Origin: Synechococcus sp. PROS-9-1
GTDB lineage: Bacteria > Cyanobacteriota > Cyanobacteriia > PCC-6307 > Cyanobiaceae
NCBI RefSeq assembly: GCF_014279775.1
Contig: NZ_CP047961.1
Location: 1,488,001-1,552,000, forward strand
Length of the DNA stretch: 64,000 nt
Reading direction: 5' to 3'
Shown: positions 20,317-29,357 of the stretch, piece by piece
Numbering within the stretch: the first letter of the stretch is position 1
Layout of the letters: the number at the start of each line of letters is the position of its first letter
The notes under the pieces: model-generated
The model's database searches: none
The model's input: only the letters and a program-made list of their open reading frames with translations
Told to the model about the DNA's origin: nothing
Position numbers and translations under genes: made by a program

Positions 20317-21227
20317 TCTCCGCCGAACAGATTCAGAACGATGCGAGTGAACGTTCAAGCGGGATCCTTTTAAGCGACTGGGAACTCGATTTCTATTCCA
20401 GACCCATCCTTGAACCTGATGGCAAAAAACGTTGGGAGCTGCTGATCATCAGCTCCCCCTGCGAAGGAACGACTGCAAGTTTTCGCTTCGAAAAACGTTG
20501 CCCAGCTGGCAGCGTGAATTCCACCTGGTTAACCGACGCTCTCTCGGAAGCCATTGCGGCTGCCCAACAGCAAGGCTGGTCAGTGCCTCGCAAGCTGCGT
20601 TCGTGGAGAAGCTCAATGCGCACCATGATTCAGAGGGCTGCGTCTGAACTGGGTCTCGAGATGGTTCCAAGCCGTCGCACCTACGCCTTGCTCGATTGGA
20701 TCGCTGAGCGCGAAGAAGATCTCTACCCCAATGAAGAGGGGTATATGGCAGGACCTCTTGCTCCCCCGCCAGTACCGGTCAGCACGCCTCCTCGTCCCCT
20801 ACCAGAGTCGGTTCGGGGTGATAGCTGGAATTGGGCCGAACTTCCCGCTTCAGCCTTGCGAGAAGCCGCCGGATGGCCCATCGGATTCCGAGGCCTGCTC
20901 CCCGTTCCCACCACGATTCACGATGACCAAGTCATCCCAGGATTACGCCTGTTCAGCAAAACCAGGGGATTAGCCCTGGCTGGTCTCCTTGGTGGGATTG
21001 AACCTGTTCGCCTCAGGGTGAGCGGCACCCAACTTCTCCTGGAGGCTGGTCAGGATGACTGCTGGCTCGTGAGCGATCTCAGCGCCGAGGAAGCCACGCA
21101 CGTTTCAGCACTGTTGACACAGGCTTCTGAGCACGCTGACGGGTTGCAGTTCATCGCTGTTCAAACCTCACCAGATGCTGAGCGTTTTGAAGGGTTTTGG
21201 ATGCTGCGGAATCAAGCAGAACCATGA
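20313..21227 (+). CDS. Tab2/Atab2-like RNA-binding protein (DUF1092)
   Basis: A homologue of Chlamydomonas Tab2 and Arabidopsis ATAB2, which bind the psaB mRNA leader and promote its translation during photosystem I assembly. Diagnostic parts are the N-terminal WELDFYSRPILEPDGKKRWE (about 24-43), LLIISSP, and the WNWAELPASALREAAGWPIG central motif. At 304 residues it is full length. The overlap with the S1-like gene upstream joins two proteins that act in translation, which fits a shared role in photosystem mRNA translation (inference). The next gene, pgeF, again overlaps by ATGA. Confidence 0.87.
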   Translation: MISAEQIQNDASERSSGILLSDWELDFYSRPILEPDGKKRWELLIISSPCEGTTASFRFEKRCPAGSVNSTWLTDALSEAIAAAQQQGWSVPRKLRSWRSSMRTMIQRAASELGLEMVPSRRTYALLDWIAEREEDLYPNEEGYMAGPLAPPPVPVSTPPRPLPESVRGDSWNWAELPASALREAAGWPIGFRGLLPVPTTIHDDQVIPGLRLFSKTRGLALAGLLGGIEPVRLRVSGTQLLLEAGQDDCWLVSDLSAEEATHVSALLTQASEHADGLQFIAVQTSPDAERFEGFWMLRNQAEP

Positions 21228-22042
21228 CTGCTACTGCCGATCCGTTCCGCCAGCCCGACAATCTGTTCAACACTCTTGAACATTGGACATGGGTGGGCTG
21301 CTACGGCGGTTATTACCTCACCTCGGACGCGATGCAGTCCGCAGGCTTCGAGCATGGATTTTTCACCCGTCTTTGGGACAACCGCGGGCCGGATGTCTTA
21401 GCGGCCTATCTATCTGCGGGAGTGAGTGTCCATCGCCCCCAACAAGTTCACGGAAACCAAGTTCTGAATGCTGAAGAAGCGATCGGTTCTCCCTGGCCTG
21501 ATGCCGACGGTTTAGTCAGCGACCGTGGTGGCCAAAGTCTGTGGGTTTGCGGTGCCGATTGCACCCCCGTTCTTCTTGCAGACCCCACCAGCGGCCACGT
21601 TGCTGCTTGTCATGCAGGCTGGCGAGGGGTCGCCAGTGGCATTCTTCCTGCTGCAGTAAGGCGTTTAGCCACACGAGGAGCAAAGCCAGAACAGCTGATT
21701 GTCGCCCTAGGCCCAGCGGTCAGTGGGAGGTCCTATCAGGTCGAGACCGATGTAGCAGAGCAGGTAGGACAAGCTCTCCATTCCGATCGATCTCTAGGGC
21801 TCACCGAATTGGAAGCCCTTGGCATCCTTCTGCCCGATCCAGCCCCCAACAAGTATCGCCTCGATATTCGTCTGGCCGCCCGAGAGCAGCTGCAAGGCTG
21901 CGGAATACCAGAGCAACAGATCAATCTCTGCCCTCTCTGCACCATTTCAGAGCCGAGCCTGTTCCACTCCTCGCGTCGCGATCAGGTGAAGGCGGTGCAG
22001 TGGAGCGGAATCGTTGGTCAAGCTGCGGACTCCTCACAGTGA
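21224..22042 (+). CDS. pgeF: PgeF/YfiH-type purine nucleoside phosphorylase or peptidoglycan editing factor
   Basis: Formerly called laccase-domain or polyphenol oxidase; family members act as purine nucleoside phosphorylase/adenosine deaminase and in E. coli remove wrong amino acids from peptidoglycan precursors. The zinc-site motifs are VHRPQQVHGNQV, CGADCTPVLLADP and ACHAGWRGVASG. I chose the ATG at 21224, overlapping the upstream stop as ATGA; the frame from 21197 has a longer overlap. About 50 residues precede the conserved domain. The 3' end overlaps the convergent FAD dehydrogenase by 9 bases. Confidence 0.85.
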   Translation: MTATADPFRQPDNLFNTLEHWTWVGCYGGYYLTSDAMQSAGFEHGFFTRLWDNRGPDVLAAYLSAGVSVHRPQQVHGNQVLNAEEAIGSPWPDADGLVSDRGGQSLWVCGADCTPVLLADPTSGHVAACHAGWRGVASGILPAAVRRLATRGAKPEQLIVALGPAVSGRSYQVETDVAEQVGQALHSDRSLGLTELEALGILLPDPAPNKYRLDIRLAAREQLQGCGIPEQQINLCPLCTISEPSLFHSSRRDQVKAVQWSGIVGQAADSSQ

Positions 22043-23701
22043 GGCACCCAGCCGCAAGCCCACGGCCTCTGCTACTCGTATCCCATCAATCGCTGCGGAC
22101 AGGATCCCCCCCGCGTAGCCAGCCCCTTCGCCAGCAGGCGTGAGACCCAACGTATTGATCGACTCGAACTGTTCGTCTCGAGGAATGCGAAGGGGTGACG
22201 ATGTGCGCGTTTCTACTGCTGTTAACAACGCATCGGGATGGTCATACCCCTTAATGCGACGAGCAAAATAAGGCAAAGCCTCTTGCAATGCCGCCACCAT
22301 TGGCGTCGGGAGAAGGCTACGTAAATCACTTGGTGACACACCAGGTTGATAAGAAGCGCCGATTGCACCAAGTTCCGTTGTGGACCGTCCAGCCAAAAAG
22401 TCCTGGAGCCGCTGCACTGGAGCGCTGTAATCAGCCCCCCCGAGAACAAACGCTTTATGTTCCAGCGCACGCTGGAACGCAAGTCCAGCCAAAGGATCCC
22501 CTGGCCAGGCGGCATAGGCCGCCAGGTCCTGCTCATCCACAGGAACAACCAATGCTGCGTTGGCATTGCGCTCATTGCGTGAATGCTGGCTCATGCCATT
22601 GGTGACAACCCGGCCCTTCTCAGAGGTTGCTCCAACCACCAATCCGCCAGGGCACATACAAAAGCTGTAAACACAACGGCCATTTTCAGCATGGTGAACG
22701 AGCTTGTATTCCGCCGCCCCGAGGAGTGGATGTCCTGCGTTCTGCCCCCAGCGAGCTTCATCGACCAAGGCCTGAGGATGTTCAATACGAAATCCGACCG
22801 CAAACGGCTTAGCTTCAAGAGCGACTCCAGCCTCCTGAAGCATCTGGAAGCTGTCTCGTGCTGAATGCCCTGGAGCGAACACCACTTGACGGCAGGGCAA
22901 TGAAGTCCCATCCGACAAGCACAGGCCAACCACTTGCTGGGACTTACCTGAAGGATGAGATCCAGCGCAGGGTTCCAGCAAGAGCTGATCCACTCGACTG
23001 CTGAAACGAACCTCCCCACCGAGCGCCTCGATTTTGGCCCGCAGCCCCCTCACCACCGTGGCCAGTTTGAAGGTGCCGATATGGGGTCGGTGCTGCGTGA
23101 GAATCTCACGATTCGCACCACAGGCCACCAGTTCTTCCAGGACTTTGCAGCCGTAATGATCAGGATCACTGACCTGGCTGTAGAGCTTCCCATCCGAGAA
23201 TGTTCCGGCACCGCCCTCGCCAAACTGGGCATTGGATTCCGGATTGAACTCAGCCGTTCGGCGCCAAAATCCAAACGTATCGGCCGTTCTTTGTTTCACG
23301 GGCTGTCCCCGTTCCAGCAACAACGGACGAAACCCCATCTGAGCCAGAAGGAGAGCGGCAAAATAACCACAGGGACCAGCTCCGACCACCACAGGCCGCT
23401 GCTCGGAGTCCCCGCCGATCCCCTCAGGAGCCTGAGCGACATATCGATAGTGGGTGTTTGGGGTTAGACGAATTCTTCGATCGCCGTGCCTGCGCCGCAA
23501 CAGCTCTGCTTCTCCATCCACTGCTACATCCACGGAATAAATCAGCTGAATGCGATCGCGGCGACGGGCATCAACACTCCGCTTCACCAACTGAGAATGC
23601 AGCAGCCGAGCCGGTGGAATCTTCAGGCAACGCAGAACCGCTTGCTCCAGATCATCAGGGCCGTGATCCAAAGGAAGACGGAGTTCACTAAGACGCAACA
23701 C
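22034..23701 (-). CDS. FAD-dependent dehydrogenase, uncharacterised
   Basis: A 555-residue flavoprotein of the family annotated as uncharacterised FAD-dependent dehydrogenases (COG2509-like). The FAD-binding fingerprint is VVVGAGPCGYFAALLLAQMG near residue 103, with a second nucleotide-binding segment near FAPGHSARDSF and the C-terminal FAD contact GEGAGYAGGILSAAIDGIR. The first 90 residues form a separate small domain typical of the family. No partner or substrate is evident. It begins about 70 bases downstream of the small-protein/ilvB cluster on the same strand and overlaps convergent pgeF by 9 bases. Confidence 0.85.
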   Translation of the reverse strand: MLRLSELRLPLDHGPDDLEQAVLRCLKIPPARLLHSQLVKRSVDARRRDRIQLIYSVDVAVDGEAELLRRRHGDRRIRLTPNTHYRYVAQAPEGIGGDSEQRPVVVGAGPCGYFAALLLAQMGFRPLLLERGQPVKQRTADTFGFWRRTAEFNPESNAQFGEGGAGTFSDGKLYSQVSDPDHYGCKVLEELVACGANREILTQHRPHIGTFKLATVVRGLRAKIEALGGEVRFSSRVDQLLLEPCAGSHPSGKSQQVVGLCLSDGTSLPCRQVVFAPGHSARDSFQMLQEAGVALEAKPFAVGFRIEHPQALVDEARWGQNAGHPLLGAAEYKLVHHAENGRCVYSFCMCPGGLVVGATSEKGRVVTNGMSQHSRNERNANAALVVPVDEQDLAAYAAWPGDPLAGLAFQRALEHKAFVLGGADYSAPVQRLQDFLAGRSTTELGAIGASYQPGVSPSDLRSLLPTPMVAALQEALPYFARRIKGYDHPDALLTAVETRTSSPLRIPRDEQFESINTLGLTPAGEGAGYAGGILSAAIDGIRVAEAVGLRLGASL

Positions 23702-23775
23702 CGGCTTTAAAGGCTCCTGTCATGGTTAGGCCCCGACTGCGTAGGGGGCATGAGAGAACGGCTCTTTTTCAAAAC

Positions 23776-23994
23776 TTAGGAAGATGGATCCGTTTCGTCC
23801 TCTTTTGTCTCAGGATTTGTTGATGGGATCAACAGGGCAAGCAAACCTGCAGCCAACAGCAACCCGCCAAGTCCTAGGGCGAGAGATTGATTCTCTCCTG
23901 GCACATCACCCCAGACCGCTGTACTAAAAAAAGCAGCTGATAGAAGCAAACAGGGCACCATCACGATGCCGGCTGCGAAGCGATTTTTTTCCAT
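23776..23994 (-). CDS. Small two-helix membrane protein, 72 residues
   Basis: Two hydrophobic helices (about 8-28 and 38-56) linked by a short loop, ending in an acidic tail (ETKEDETDPSS). Unknown function; the topology predicts both ends in the cytoplasm. It starts one base after the stop of the 142-residue secreted protein, so it is the third gene in the ilvB transcript. Length, spacing and composition support a real gene. Confidence 0.65.
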   Translation of the reverse strand: MEKNRFAAGIVMVPCLLLSAAFFSTAVWGDVPGENQSLALGLGGLLLAAGLLALLIPSTNPETKEDETDPSS

Positions 23995-23995
23995 T

Positions 23996-24424
23996 TCAGC
24001 CTTCGCTACAACTTTGCGTGGCTAAACCAGTGGTCACCAATGAAAGTCCAAGATCCTGATCGGTATCTAGAGGGGTAACGCGGGCAATCAGAACACCATC
24101 TTCATTTCCCTCTGGACGAAGGTTCACCCGTTTGCGTCGAGGCACTGCTTTTTTTAAAAGATCAACAGCAGCTTGTTCATTGGCAGGATCGACTGCGACA
24201 CAAGCCAAACGAACGCTGTAATTGCGGTTGCGATCTCCAATCTGAAGAAGAGTGGACGAACGCACTTGCAACACTTCTGCTGCCATGGATGGCAATGGTG
24301 AAGCCAACATCACGACCAACAGAATCAGCAGACTGGAACAAAAACGGATGAGAGCTCCGCTGCGCAAACGGGGCAAAAATGATGATCGCTGGCTGTGATT
24401 CTGAAACAGTCCGGACAAGTTCAT
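23996..24424 (-). CDS. Secreted SNase-like protein lacking catalytic residues
   Basis: A signal peptide or anchor (about 22-48, LLILLVVMLASPLPSMAA) is followed by a mature domain of about 95 residues. The pattern of that domain, YSVRLACVAVDPANEQAA, then RRKRVNLRPEG, VLIARV, and DLGLSLVTTGLAT, follows the staphylococcal-nuclease fold. The catalytic residues expected after VRLxxID (DAPE) and in dryGRxLA are changed to DPAN and NEDGVLIA, so nuclease activity is doubtful. Periplasmic. It overlaps ilvB by 4 bases upstream and precedes the 72-residue membrane protein by 1 base. Family assignment is from pattern, not search. Confidence 0.66.
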   Translation of the reverse strand: MNLSGLFQNHSQRSSFLPRLRSGALIRFCSSLLILLVVMLASPLPSMAAEVLQVRSSTLLQIGDRNRNYSVRLACVAVDPANEQAAVDLLKKAVPRRKRVNLRPEGNEDGVLIARVTPLDTDQDLGLSLVTTGLATQSCSEG

Positions 24425-26202
24425 CTTGAATCCTGGGCCAACTCAGGATGGGAGGGAAGACCAACCATCTGCGCATTACTGGCTCCTGGTGGAACCATTG
24501 GATAACAATTCTCACCGCGTCTAACGTGAACATCAATCAGGGTCGGACGAGGTGACTCAAACGCTTCACTGAGCTTGCTGTGCAGATCATCTCGTTCGGT
24601 GATCTTGACTCCATCAACACCAAAAGCCCTGGCTAATGCACTGAAATCAGGCATGCCTTTGAGCATGTCGGATGCTGAATATCGCTCGTCATAAAAGCTT
24701 TCCTGCCACTGCCGAACCATTCCCTGCCAGTGGTTATTCACAATCACAACTTTCACAGGAAGTGAATACTGAGCAAGGGTTCCGAGTTCCTGAATGTTCA
24801 TCAGGATGCTTGCATCACCAGCAATGCAAACCACTTTCTGATCCGGGAACGCCACCTGAGCCCCGAGAGCCGCTGGCATTCCAAATCCCATGGTTCCCAA
24901 TCCCGCGCTGCTGATCCAACAACGCGGCCCGTTTCGCAAGTACTGCGCAGCCCACATCTGATGTTGGCCTACATCGGTCGTGATGATGGCGTCACTGGCC
25001 AGATCACGGACAGCCAACAGCACTTCTTGCGGAAAGATCGCTCCTTCCTTGGCAGGGATGGTGAGCGGGTAAAGCGTCTTCCAAGTCTTGATTTGTTCCA
25101 GCCAAGACGAGGTCGTCAACTCGGCGGAATGCTGGAGACTCTGATCAACAAGTTGAGCAAGACTTAAACCCAAATCACCCAGCACGACCACATCTGGGCG
25201 TCGGTTTTTACCAACCTCCGCAGGGTCAATCTCAAAATGAATGACCTTGGCCTTGGGAGCAAACGTGTCGAGCTTGCCCGTCACACGGTCATCAAAACGA
25301 GCACCAACAGCGATCAACAGATCGCAGTCTGTGACTGCGAAGTTGGCATACGCCGTTCCATGCATCCCAAGCATGCCTAAGGCGAGTGGATGATTCTCAT
25401 CAAAAGCTCCCTTCCCCATCAACGTGGTGGTCACAGGGATCTGGAAGCGCTCAGCCAAGACTTGGAGGCTGTCATGGGCACCTGCGCTTACTGCACCACC
25501 TCCGACGTAAAAGAGAGGACGGCTCGACTCACGAATCAAGGCAAGAGCATCAGTAACCGCGTGAACCGCAGGCTTAGCAGGCTGCCTGAACCCAGGCGGT
25601 TGGATCGATCCTGGTTGAACTGGGATGTAATCGAATTCTTCTTGACCTACATCTTTAGGGATATCTATCAACACTGGCCCAGGGCGTCCTGATGAGGCGA
25701 TCAGGAACGCTTGAGCCACCACGGAAGCGAGATCGGCTGGGTCACGAACCACCCAGGAGTGTTTCACGATTGGCAACGTAATGCCAAAAATATCTGTTTC
25801 CTGAAAAGCATCAGTCCCGATCGCAGGTCTAGGGACTTGCCCTGTGATGACCACCATTGGGACAGAATCCATTTGGGCCGTGGCAATGCCCGTGACCAGG
25901 TTGGTGGCACCAGGGCCAGACGTTCCAAAACAGACGCCAACCCGACCAGTGGCACGAGCATAGGCATCCGCAGCATGAGTGCCACCCTGCTCATGACGCA
26001 CCAAAATGTGCTTTAGCCAGCCTTCGCTTTCGGCGATGTGCAGAGCGTCGTAGATCGGCAGGATCGCACCGCCCGGATAGCCAAAAATGGTGTCAACGCC
26101 ATGGAGCCTGAGGGCATTCATCAAGGCGTGGGCGCCGGTGATACGGCGTTGACCGTTCCAATCCAACGCATCCGCGGCCGTGGGAACGGATGTCAGGGTC
26201 AC
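24421..26202 (-). CDS. ilvB: Acetolactate synthase large subunit
   Basis: A thiamine-diphosphate enzyme making acetolactate and acetohydroxybutyrate, the first common step for valine, leucine and isoleucine. Recognised by FGYPGGAILPIYDAL, the catalytic-glutamate segment RHEQGGTHAADAYARATG, SGPGATNLVTG, the FAD-binding middle domain, and the ThDP motif GDASILMN with the downstream NNHWQGMV. At 593 residues it is complete. The regulatory small subunit (ilvH) is not in the window. The stop overlaps the start of the SNase-like gene by 4 bases, an unusual partner for a branched-chain enzyme. Confidence 0.96.
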   Translation of the reverse strand: MTLTSVPTAADALDWNGQRRITGAHALMNALRLHGVDTIFGYPGGAILPIYDALHIAESEGWLKHILVRHEQGGTHAADAYARATGRVGVCFGTSGPGATNLVTGIATAQMDSVPMVVITGQVPRPAIGTDAFQETDIFGITLPIVKHSWVVRDPADLASVVAQAFLIASSGRPGPVLIDIPKDVGQEEFDYIPVQPGSIQPPGFRQPAKPAVHAVTDALALIRESSRPLFYVGGGAVSAGAHDSLQVLAERFQIPVTTTLMGKGAFDENHPLALGMLGMHGTAYANFAVTDCDLLIAVGARFDDRVTGKLDTFAPKAKVIHFEIDPAEVGKNRRPDVVVLGDLGLSLAQLVDQSLQHSAELTTSSWLEQIKTWKTLYPLTIPAKEGAIFPQEVLLAVRDLASDAIITTDVGQHQMWAAQYLRNGPRCWISSAGLGTMGFGMPAALGAQVAFPDQKVVCIAGDASILMNIQELGTLAQYSLPVKVVIVNNHWQGMVRQWQESFYDERYSASDMLKGMPDFSALARAFGVDGVKITERDDLHSKLSEAFESPRPTLIDVHVRRGENCYPMVPPGASNAQMVGLPSHPELAQDSR

Positions 26203-26262
26203 GGCTGCCTCATAAGGATCTGACCCTAAAGATTAAGTGGCCATCTCGCCGATTGGCACTGT

Positions 26263-27438
26263 TTAAAGCAAACCAACAGCATGCAGTGGGCCATGGCCGC
26301 TGATCAGCTCGAGAAGGAAGGCGGAAAAACCAATCATGGCCAAGCGTCCATTCCACACTTCAGAGCTGTTATTCCAACCCCACTCCCACTTCTCCTGGGG
26401 ATAGAGCTTCACGGTGGTGGGAAGTTCGGCCGCCTGGTCGAGATTCACTTCAGGGCCCTCAAGGCTGGCCACGACTAAATCAGCCAATCCAGCAATAAAG
26501 GGCGGGTAGGTGTCCAGAGCCCTAACGCGTCGGAAATTCACGACACCTGATTCAGTGGCGAGTTCGCGGTATTCGATGTCAATTTCCTCGAGCGTTTCAA
26601 TGTGCTCACTCACAAAGCTGATGGGGACCACCACTAGATCTTGCGTCTTCGCCCGGCCGAGTTCTTCGAGGGCCTCCTCGGTATAGGGCTTCAGCCATTC
26701 CACCGGCCCAACTCGGCTCTGATAGGCCAGGGTATGGGGATTGGAGTGGCCAACAATGGTCTCCAATTCAGCCATAATCAGAGCCGCGCAAGCTTGAATC
26801 TCCTGCTGATAGGGATCGCCGGCCTCTTCCACATAGCTCTTCGGCACGCCATGGGCACTGAAAAAGATATGGGCTTTTTCGACGTCGTCACTGGCGCGAA
26901 CTTGTTCGGCGATGAGTTCTGCCATCGAGCGCACATAGCCTGGATGGTCGTACCAACTGCGAATACAGCGCAAAGGCAACGCCTCAAAGCGTTCGTCCAT
27001 TTGCCGAAGGCGTTGGAGCTCGCGGAAGCTCGAGCCGCTGGTACTAATCGAAAAATGGGGATAGAGGGGAAGAACGACAACTTCATCAATGCCGTCAGCC
27101 TTGATGTCAGCCACGGCCGACTCAGTAAACGGGTGCCAATAGCGCATCGCCACATAGCTGGTGGCGTCCACCCCACGCTGGCGCAGAAGACTCTGGAGCT
27201 CTCTTGCTTGCTGCTCAGTGATTCGGCGAAGAGGCGAGCCTCCTCCAATTGAGCGATACGCCTCCTGCGACTTACTACTACGCAACGTGCTGATCAACCA
27301 AGCCAGGGGTTTTTGCAGGATCGGATTGGGCAGCCGAATAATTTCTGGATCTGCAAACAGGTTGTACAGAAAGGGGCCAACATCCTGAATCCGTTCTGGA
27401 CCACCCAGATTGAGCAGAAGAATGCCAACCCGAGCCAT
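26263..27438 (-). CDS. hemH: Ferrochelatase with C-terminal light-harvesting-like domain
   Basis: HemH inserts Fe2+ into protoporphyrin IX to make haem. The catalytic domain (1-320) shows the signature LLLNLGGPE at the start, YGxxx-type core motifs, [20 protein letters not shown] with the catalytic histidine, and [21 protein letters not shown] split over the C-terminal lobe. Residues 365-391 form a membrane helix with the chlorophyll a/b-binding motif ([20 protein letters not shown]), as in other cyanobacterial and plastid type II ferrochelatases. That tail localises the enzyme to thylakoids and is linked to chlorophyll/haem balance. Confidence 0.96.
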   Translation of the reverse strand: MARVGILLLNLGGPERIQDVGPFLYNLFADPEIIRLPNPILQKPLAWLISTLRSSKSQEAYRSIGGGSPLRRITEQQARELQSLLRQRGVDATSYVAMRYWHPFTESAVADIKADGIDEVVVLPLYPHFSISTSGSSFRELQRLRQMDERFEALPLRCIRSWYDHPGYVRSMAELIAEQVRASDDVEKAHIFFSAHGVPKSYVEEAGDPYQQEIQACAALIMAELETIVGHSNPHTLAYQSRVGPVEWLKPYTEEALEELGRAKTQDLVVVPISFVSEHIETLEEIDIEYRELATESGVVNFRRVRALDTYPPFIAGLADLVVASLEGPEVNLDQAAELPTTVKLYPQEKWEWGWNNSSEVWNGRLAMIGFSAFLLELISGHGPLHAVGLL

Positions 27439-27510
27439 GGAAGTTTCTTTGTCCTAAGGGGTTGAGCGTAACTCCCATCAACGTCATGGTGACGCTGTCT
27501 TTACAGGGTC

Positions 27511-28692
27511 ATGAACTTCAACACCGCGATCGTGGCCGCCAATACGGCCTTGGCCGAGCAGGGCTGTGGTCTTCGTGTGGAGCGACGAGGGCAAAAACTC
27601 AATCTGCGTGGACGGCTGCCATGCCGTCAGCAACCCAACCAATGGAAAACCCAGCGCCTGAGTCTTGGACTCCTGGCCGACCTGAATGGGTTGAAAGAGG
27701 CTCAGCGCATCGTGCAGCTTGTGGAGCTGCAATTACAGCGACAACTTTTTGCATGGGACCAGTGGTTACCGAAGCAAAAAATTCAGCAATACAACACTCC
27801 ACAAGGCGAATCAACCTCAGTGACCCACCCCCTGGATCGCGATCTGGAGACGTTCAAGACAGCATTCTTTGCCGACCCCCGTCGTCGTCGCTCCCCAGCT
27901 GGTAGCCGCACCACTTGGAGCGGGGCGTACCAGCCCTACCTGCGCCGCCTTAAGGCCTTGGCTCTTGAACAACACTCGTTGCTCACTCCTGACTTATTAC
28001 TGCTGACGCTGAACAGCTATCCCGATGGAAGCCGAAGCCGCCAACAGTGTTCCACTGCCCTAGGGGCACTCGCCCGTCATCAAAACCTGCCCCTTCCGGA
28101 TGCATGGCGTGCAGAGGCGGGGGGATACGGCCTGCACCGCGCTCGTTTTAGGCAGTTACCCAGCGATCCGCAAATTTTGGAGGCCATGCTGCGCATTCCT
28201 AATCCGGGTTGGCGACTTGTTTACGGACTGATGGCCACCTATGGGCTGCGCAACCATGAAGTGTTTTTCACGGATGTTTCGGCGTTAGCGGATGGAGGAG
28301 ACAGGGTCATCCGCGTTCTTCCCACCACCAAAACCGGTGAGCATCAGGTTTGGCCCTTCCATCCGGAATGGGTGGATCGCTTCAACTTGACGCATCTCGC
28401 CTCGAACGCCGCGGCCCTCCCTCCGGTTTGCACCGATCTCCGCCACACCACACTCCAACAAGTCGGACGGCGGGTTGCAGAGCAGTTCAGGAGGTACGAC
28501 GTTCCCCTCACGCCCTACGACCTTCGCCATGCCTGGGCCGTTCGCACCATCCACATCGGACTTCCCGATACCGTGGCCGCCAGGATGATGGGACATTCCG
28601 TGGCGATTCATACCCGCACCTATCACCACTGGATCACCAGGCGAGATCAGCAACAGGCCGTCGATGCAGCATTAGCCAGGAGAGAAGCCTGA
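27511..28692 (+). CDS. Tyrosine recombinase (phage-integrase family), chromosomal
   Basis: A 393-residue protein with the tyrosine recombinase catalytic domain in its C-terminal half. Active-site positions: Arg I R247 (GLRNHEVF), a lysine K274 (TTKTGEH), the HxxR box as Y336-DL-R339 (TPYDLRHAW, with tyrosine in place of the usual histidine), H362 (MMGHS) and the nucleophile Y371 (TRTYHHW). The N-terminal half resembles phage SAM-like arm/core-binding regions. There is no phage, excisionase or repeat nearby; the gene sits in a core setting next to hemH and is coupled by 1-base overlap to a methyltransferase. I recall equivalents at this position in other picocyanobacteria, so it looks resident rather than newly arrived. 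Confidence 0.82.
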   Translation: MNFNTAIVAANTALAEQGCGLRVERRGQKLNLRGRLPCRQQPNQWKTQRLSLGLLADLNGLKEAQRIVQLVELQLQRQLFAWDQWLPKQKIQQYNTPQGESTSVTHPLDRDLETFKTAFFADPRRRRSPAGSRTTWSGAYQPYLRRLKALALEQHSLLTPDLLLLTLNSYPDGSRSRQQCSTALGALARHQNLPLPDAWRAEAGGYGLHRARFRQLPSDPQILEAMLRIPNPGWRLVYGLMATYGLRNHEVFFTDVSALADGGDRVIRVLPTTKTGEHQVWPFHPEWVDRFNLTHLASNAAALPPVCTDLRHTTLQQVGRRVAEQFRRYDVPLTPYDLRHAWAVRTIHIGLPDTVAARMMGHSVAIHTRTYHHWITRRDQQQAVDAALARREA

Positions 28693-29357
28693 TGACATCA
28701 CCTCTTCGCCAACTGGCCTACCGCCATCGTTGGATCTATGACACCGTCACAGGGATCTCTGCACTGAGTGTTGGAGGTGTCGATCAACTGCGCAGCCTTG
28801 GGCTTTTAGCGCTCGATCCTGTTCTGCCAAGGGGGGCCAAGGTGCTCGACTTTTGCTGCGGTTCGGGAGAAGCGGCAGCGCCATGGATCGAAGCAGGGTT
28901 TCAGGTCACCGGTCTTGATGTCTCACCCAAGGTTCTGGAACTCGCCGCAACCCGTCATCCACTCCTCACTTGCATTGAGGGGCTGGCAGAAGATCCGCCC
29001 TGTGCGCCAGCCAGCTTTGATGCCATTCAAATCAGCCTTGCGCTGCATGAATTTCCTCGAGCCGAGCGGCATCAAGTGTTGTTGTCCTGTTTGAGATTGC
29101 TGAAACCAGGTGGCTGGCTCGTTGTTGTTGATCTCCACCCTGCTGGTCCTCTCCTGCAACTCCCCCAACAACTGTTCTGCGCATTGTTTGAGACAGAAAC
29201 TGCGATTGCTTTGCTTGAGGACAACATCCCCAAGCAATTGCAGGAGATCGGCTTCACCACTGTTGAGCAGGCTGTTCTGGCCGGGTCTGCTCTCCAGCGC
29301 ATCACAGCGCGCTGCCCCTCCAGCGGCATGCTGGAGGCAACTGGGGAGATGTCATGA
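28692..29357 (+). CDS. SAM-dependent class I methyltransferase
   Basis: The protein has the SAM-binding motif VLDFCCGSGEAAAPWIEAG near residue 50, TGLDVSPKVLELA, IQISLALHEFP and LLKPGGWLVVVDLHPAG. The motif set matches small UbiE/MenG-like methyltransferases, but the substrate is unknown. The frame is open far upstream inside the integrase gene; the ATG at 28692 shares one base with the integrase stop (TGATG), so 221 residues is the sensible protein. It overlaps cobO by 4 bases downstream. The position before cobO does not by itself imply a corrinoid substrate. Confidence 0.83.
   Translation: MTSPLRQLAYRHRWIYDTVTGISALSVGGVDQLRSLGLLALDPVLPRGAKVLDFCCGSGEAAAPWIEAGFQVTGLDVSPKVLELAATRHPLLTCIEGLAEDPPCAPASFDAIQISLALHEFPRAERHQVLLSCLRLLKPGGWLVVVDLHPAGPLLQLPQQLFCALFETETAIALLEDNIPKQLQEIGFTTVEQAVLAGSALQRITARCPSSGMLEATGEMS

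Noticed and set aside
22583-22864. A 93-codon plus-strand frame within the FAD dehydrogenase
   Set aside because: Antisense shadow of a conserved flavoprotein.
23717-23760. A GCCCC/GGGGC stem between the FAD dehydrogenase and the small membrane gene as a terminator
   Set aside because: Five-base stem with no T-run on either strand in the proper place.
27511-28692. The integrase as evidence of a prophage or genomic island
   Set aside because: No phage genes, tRNA, att repeats or composition change nearby; the flanks are core genes.
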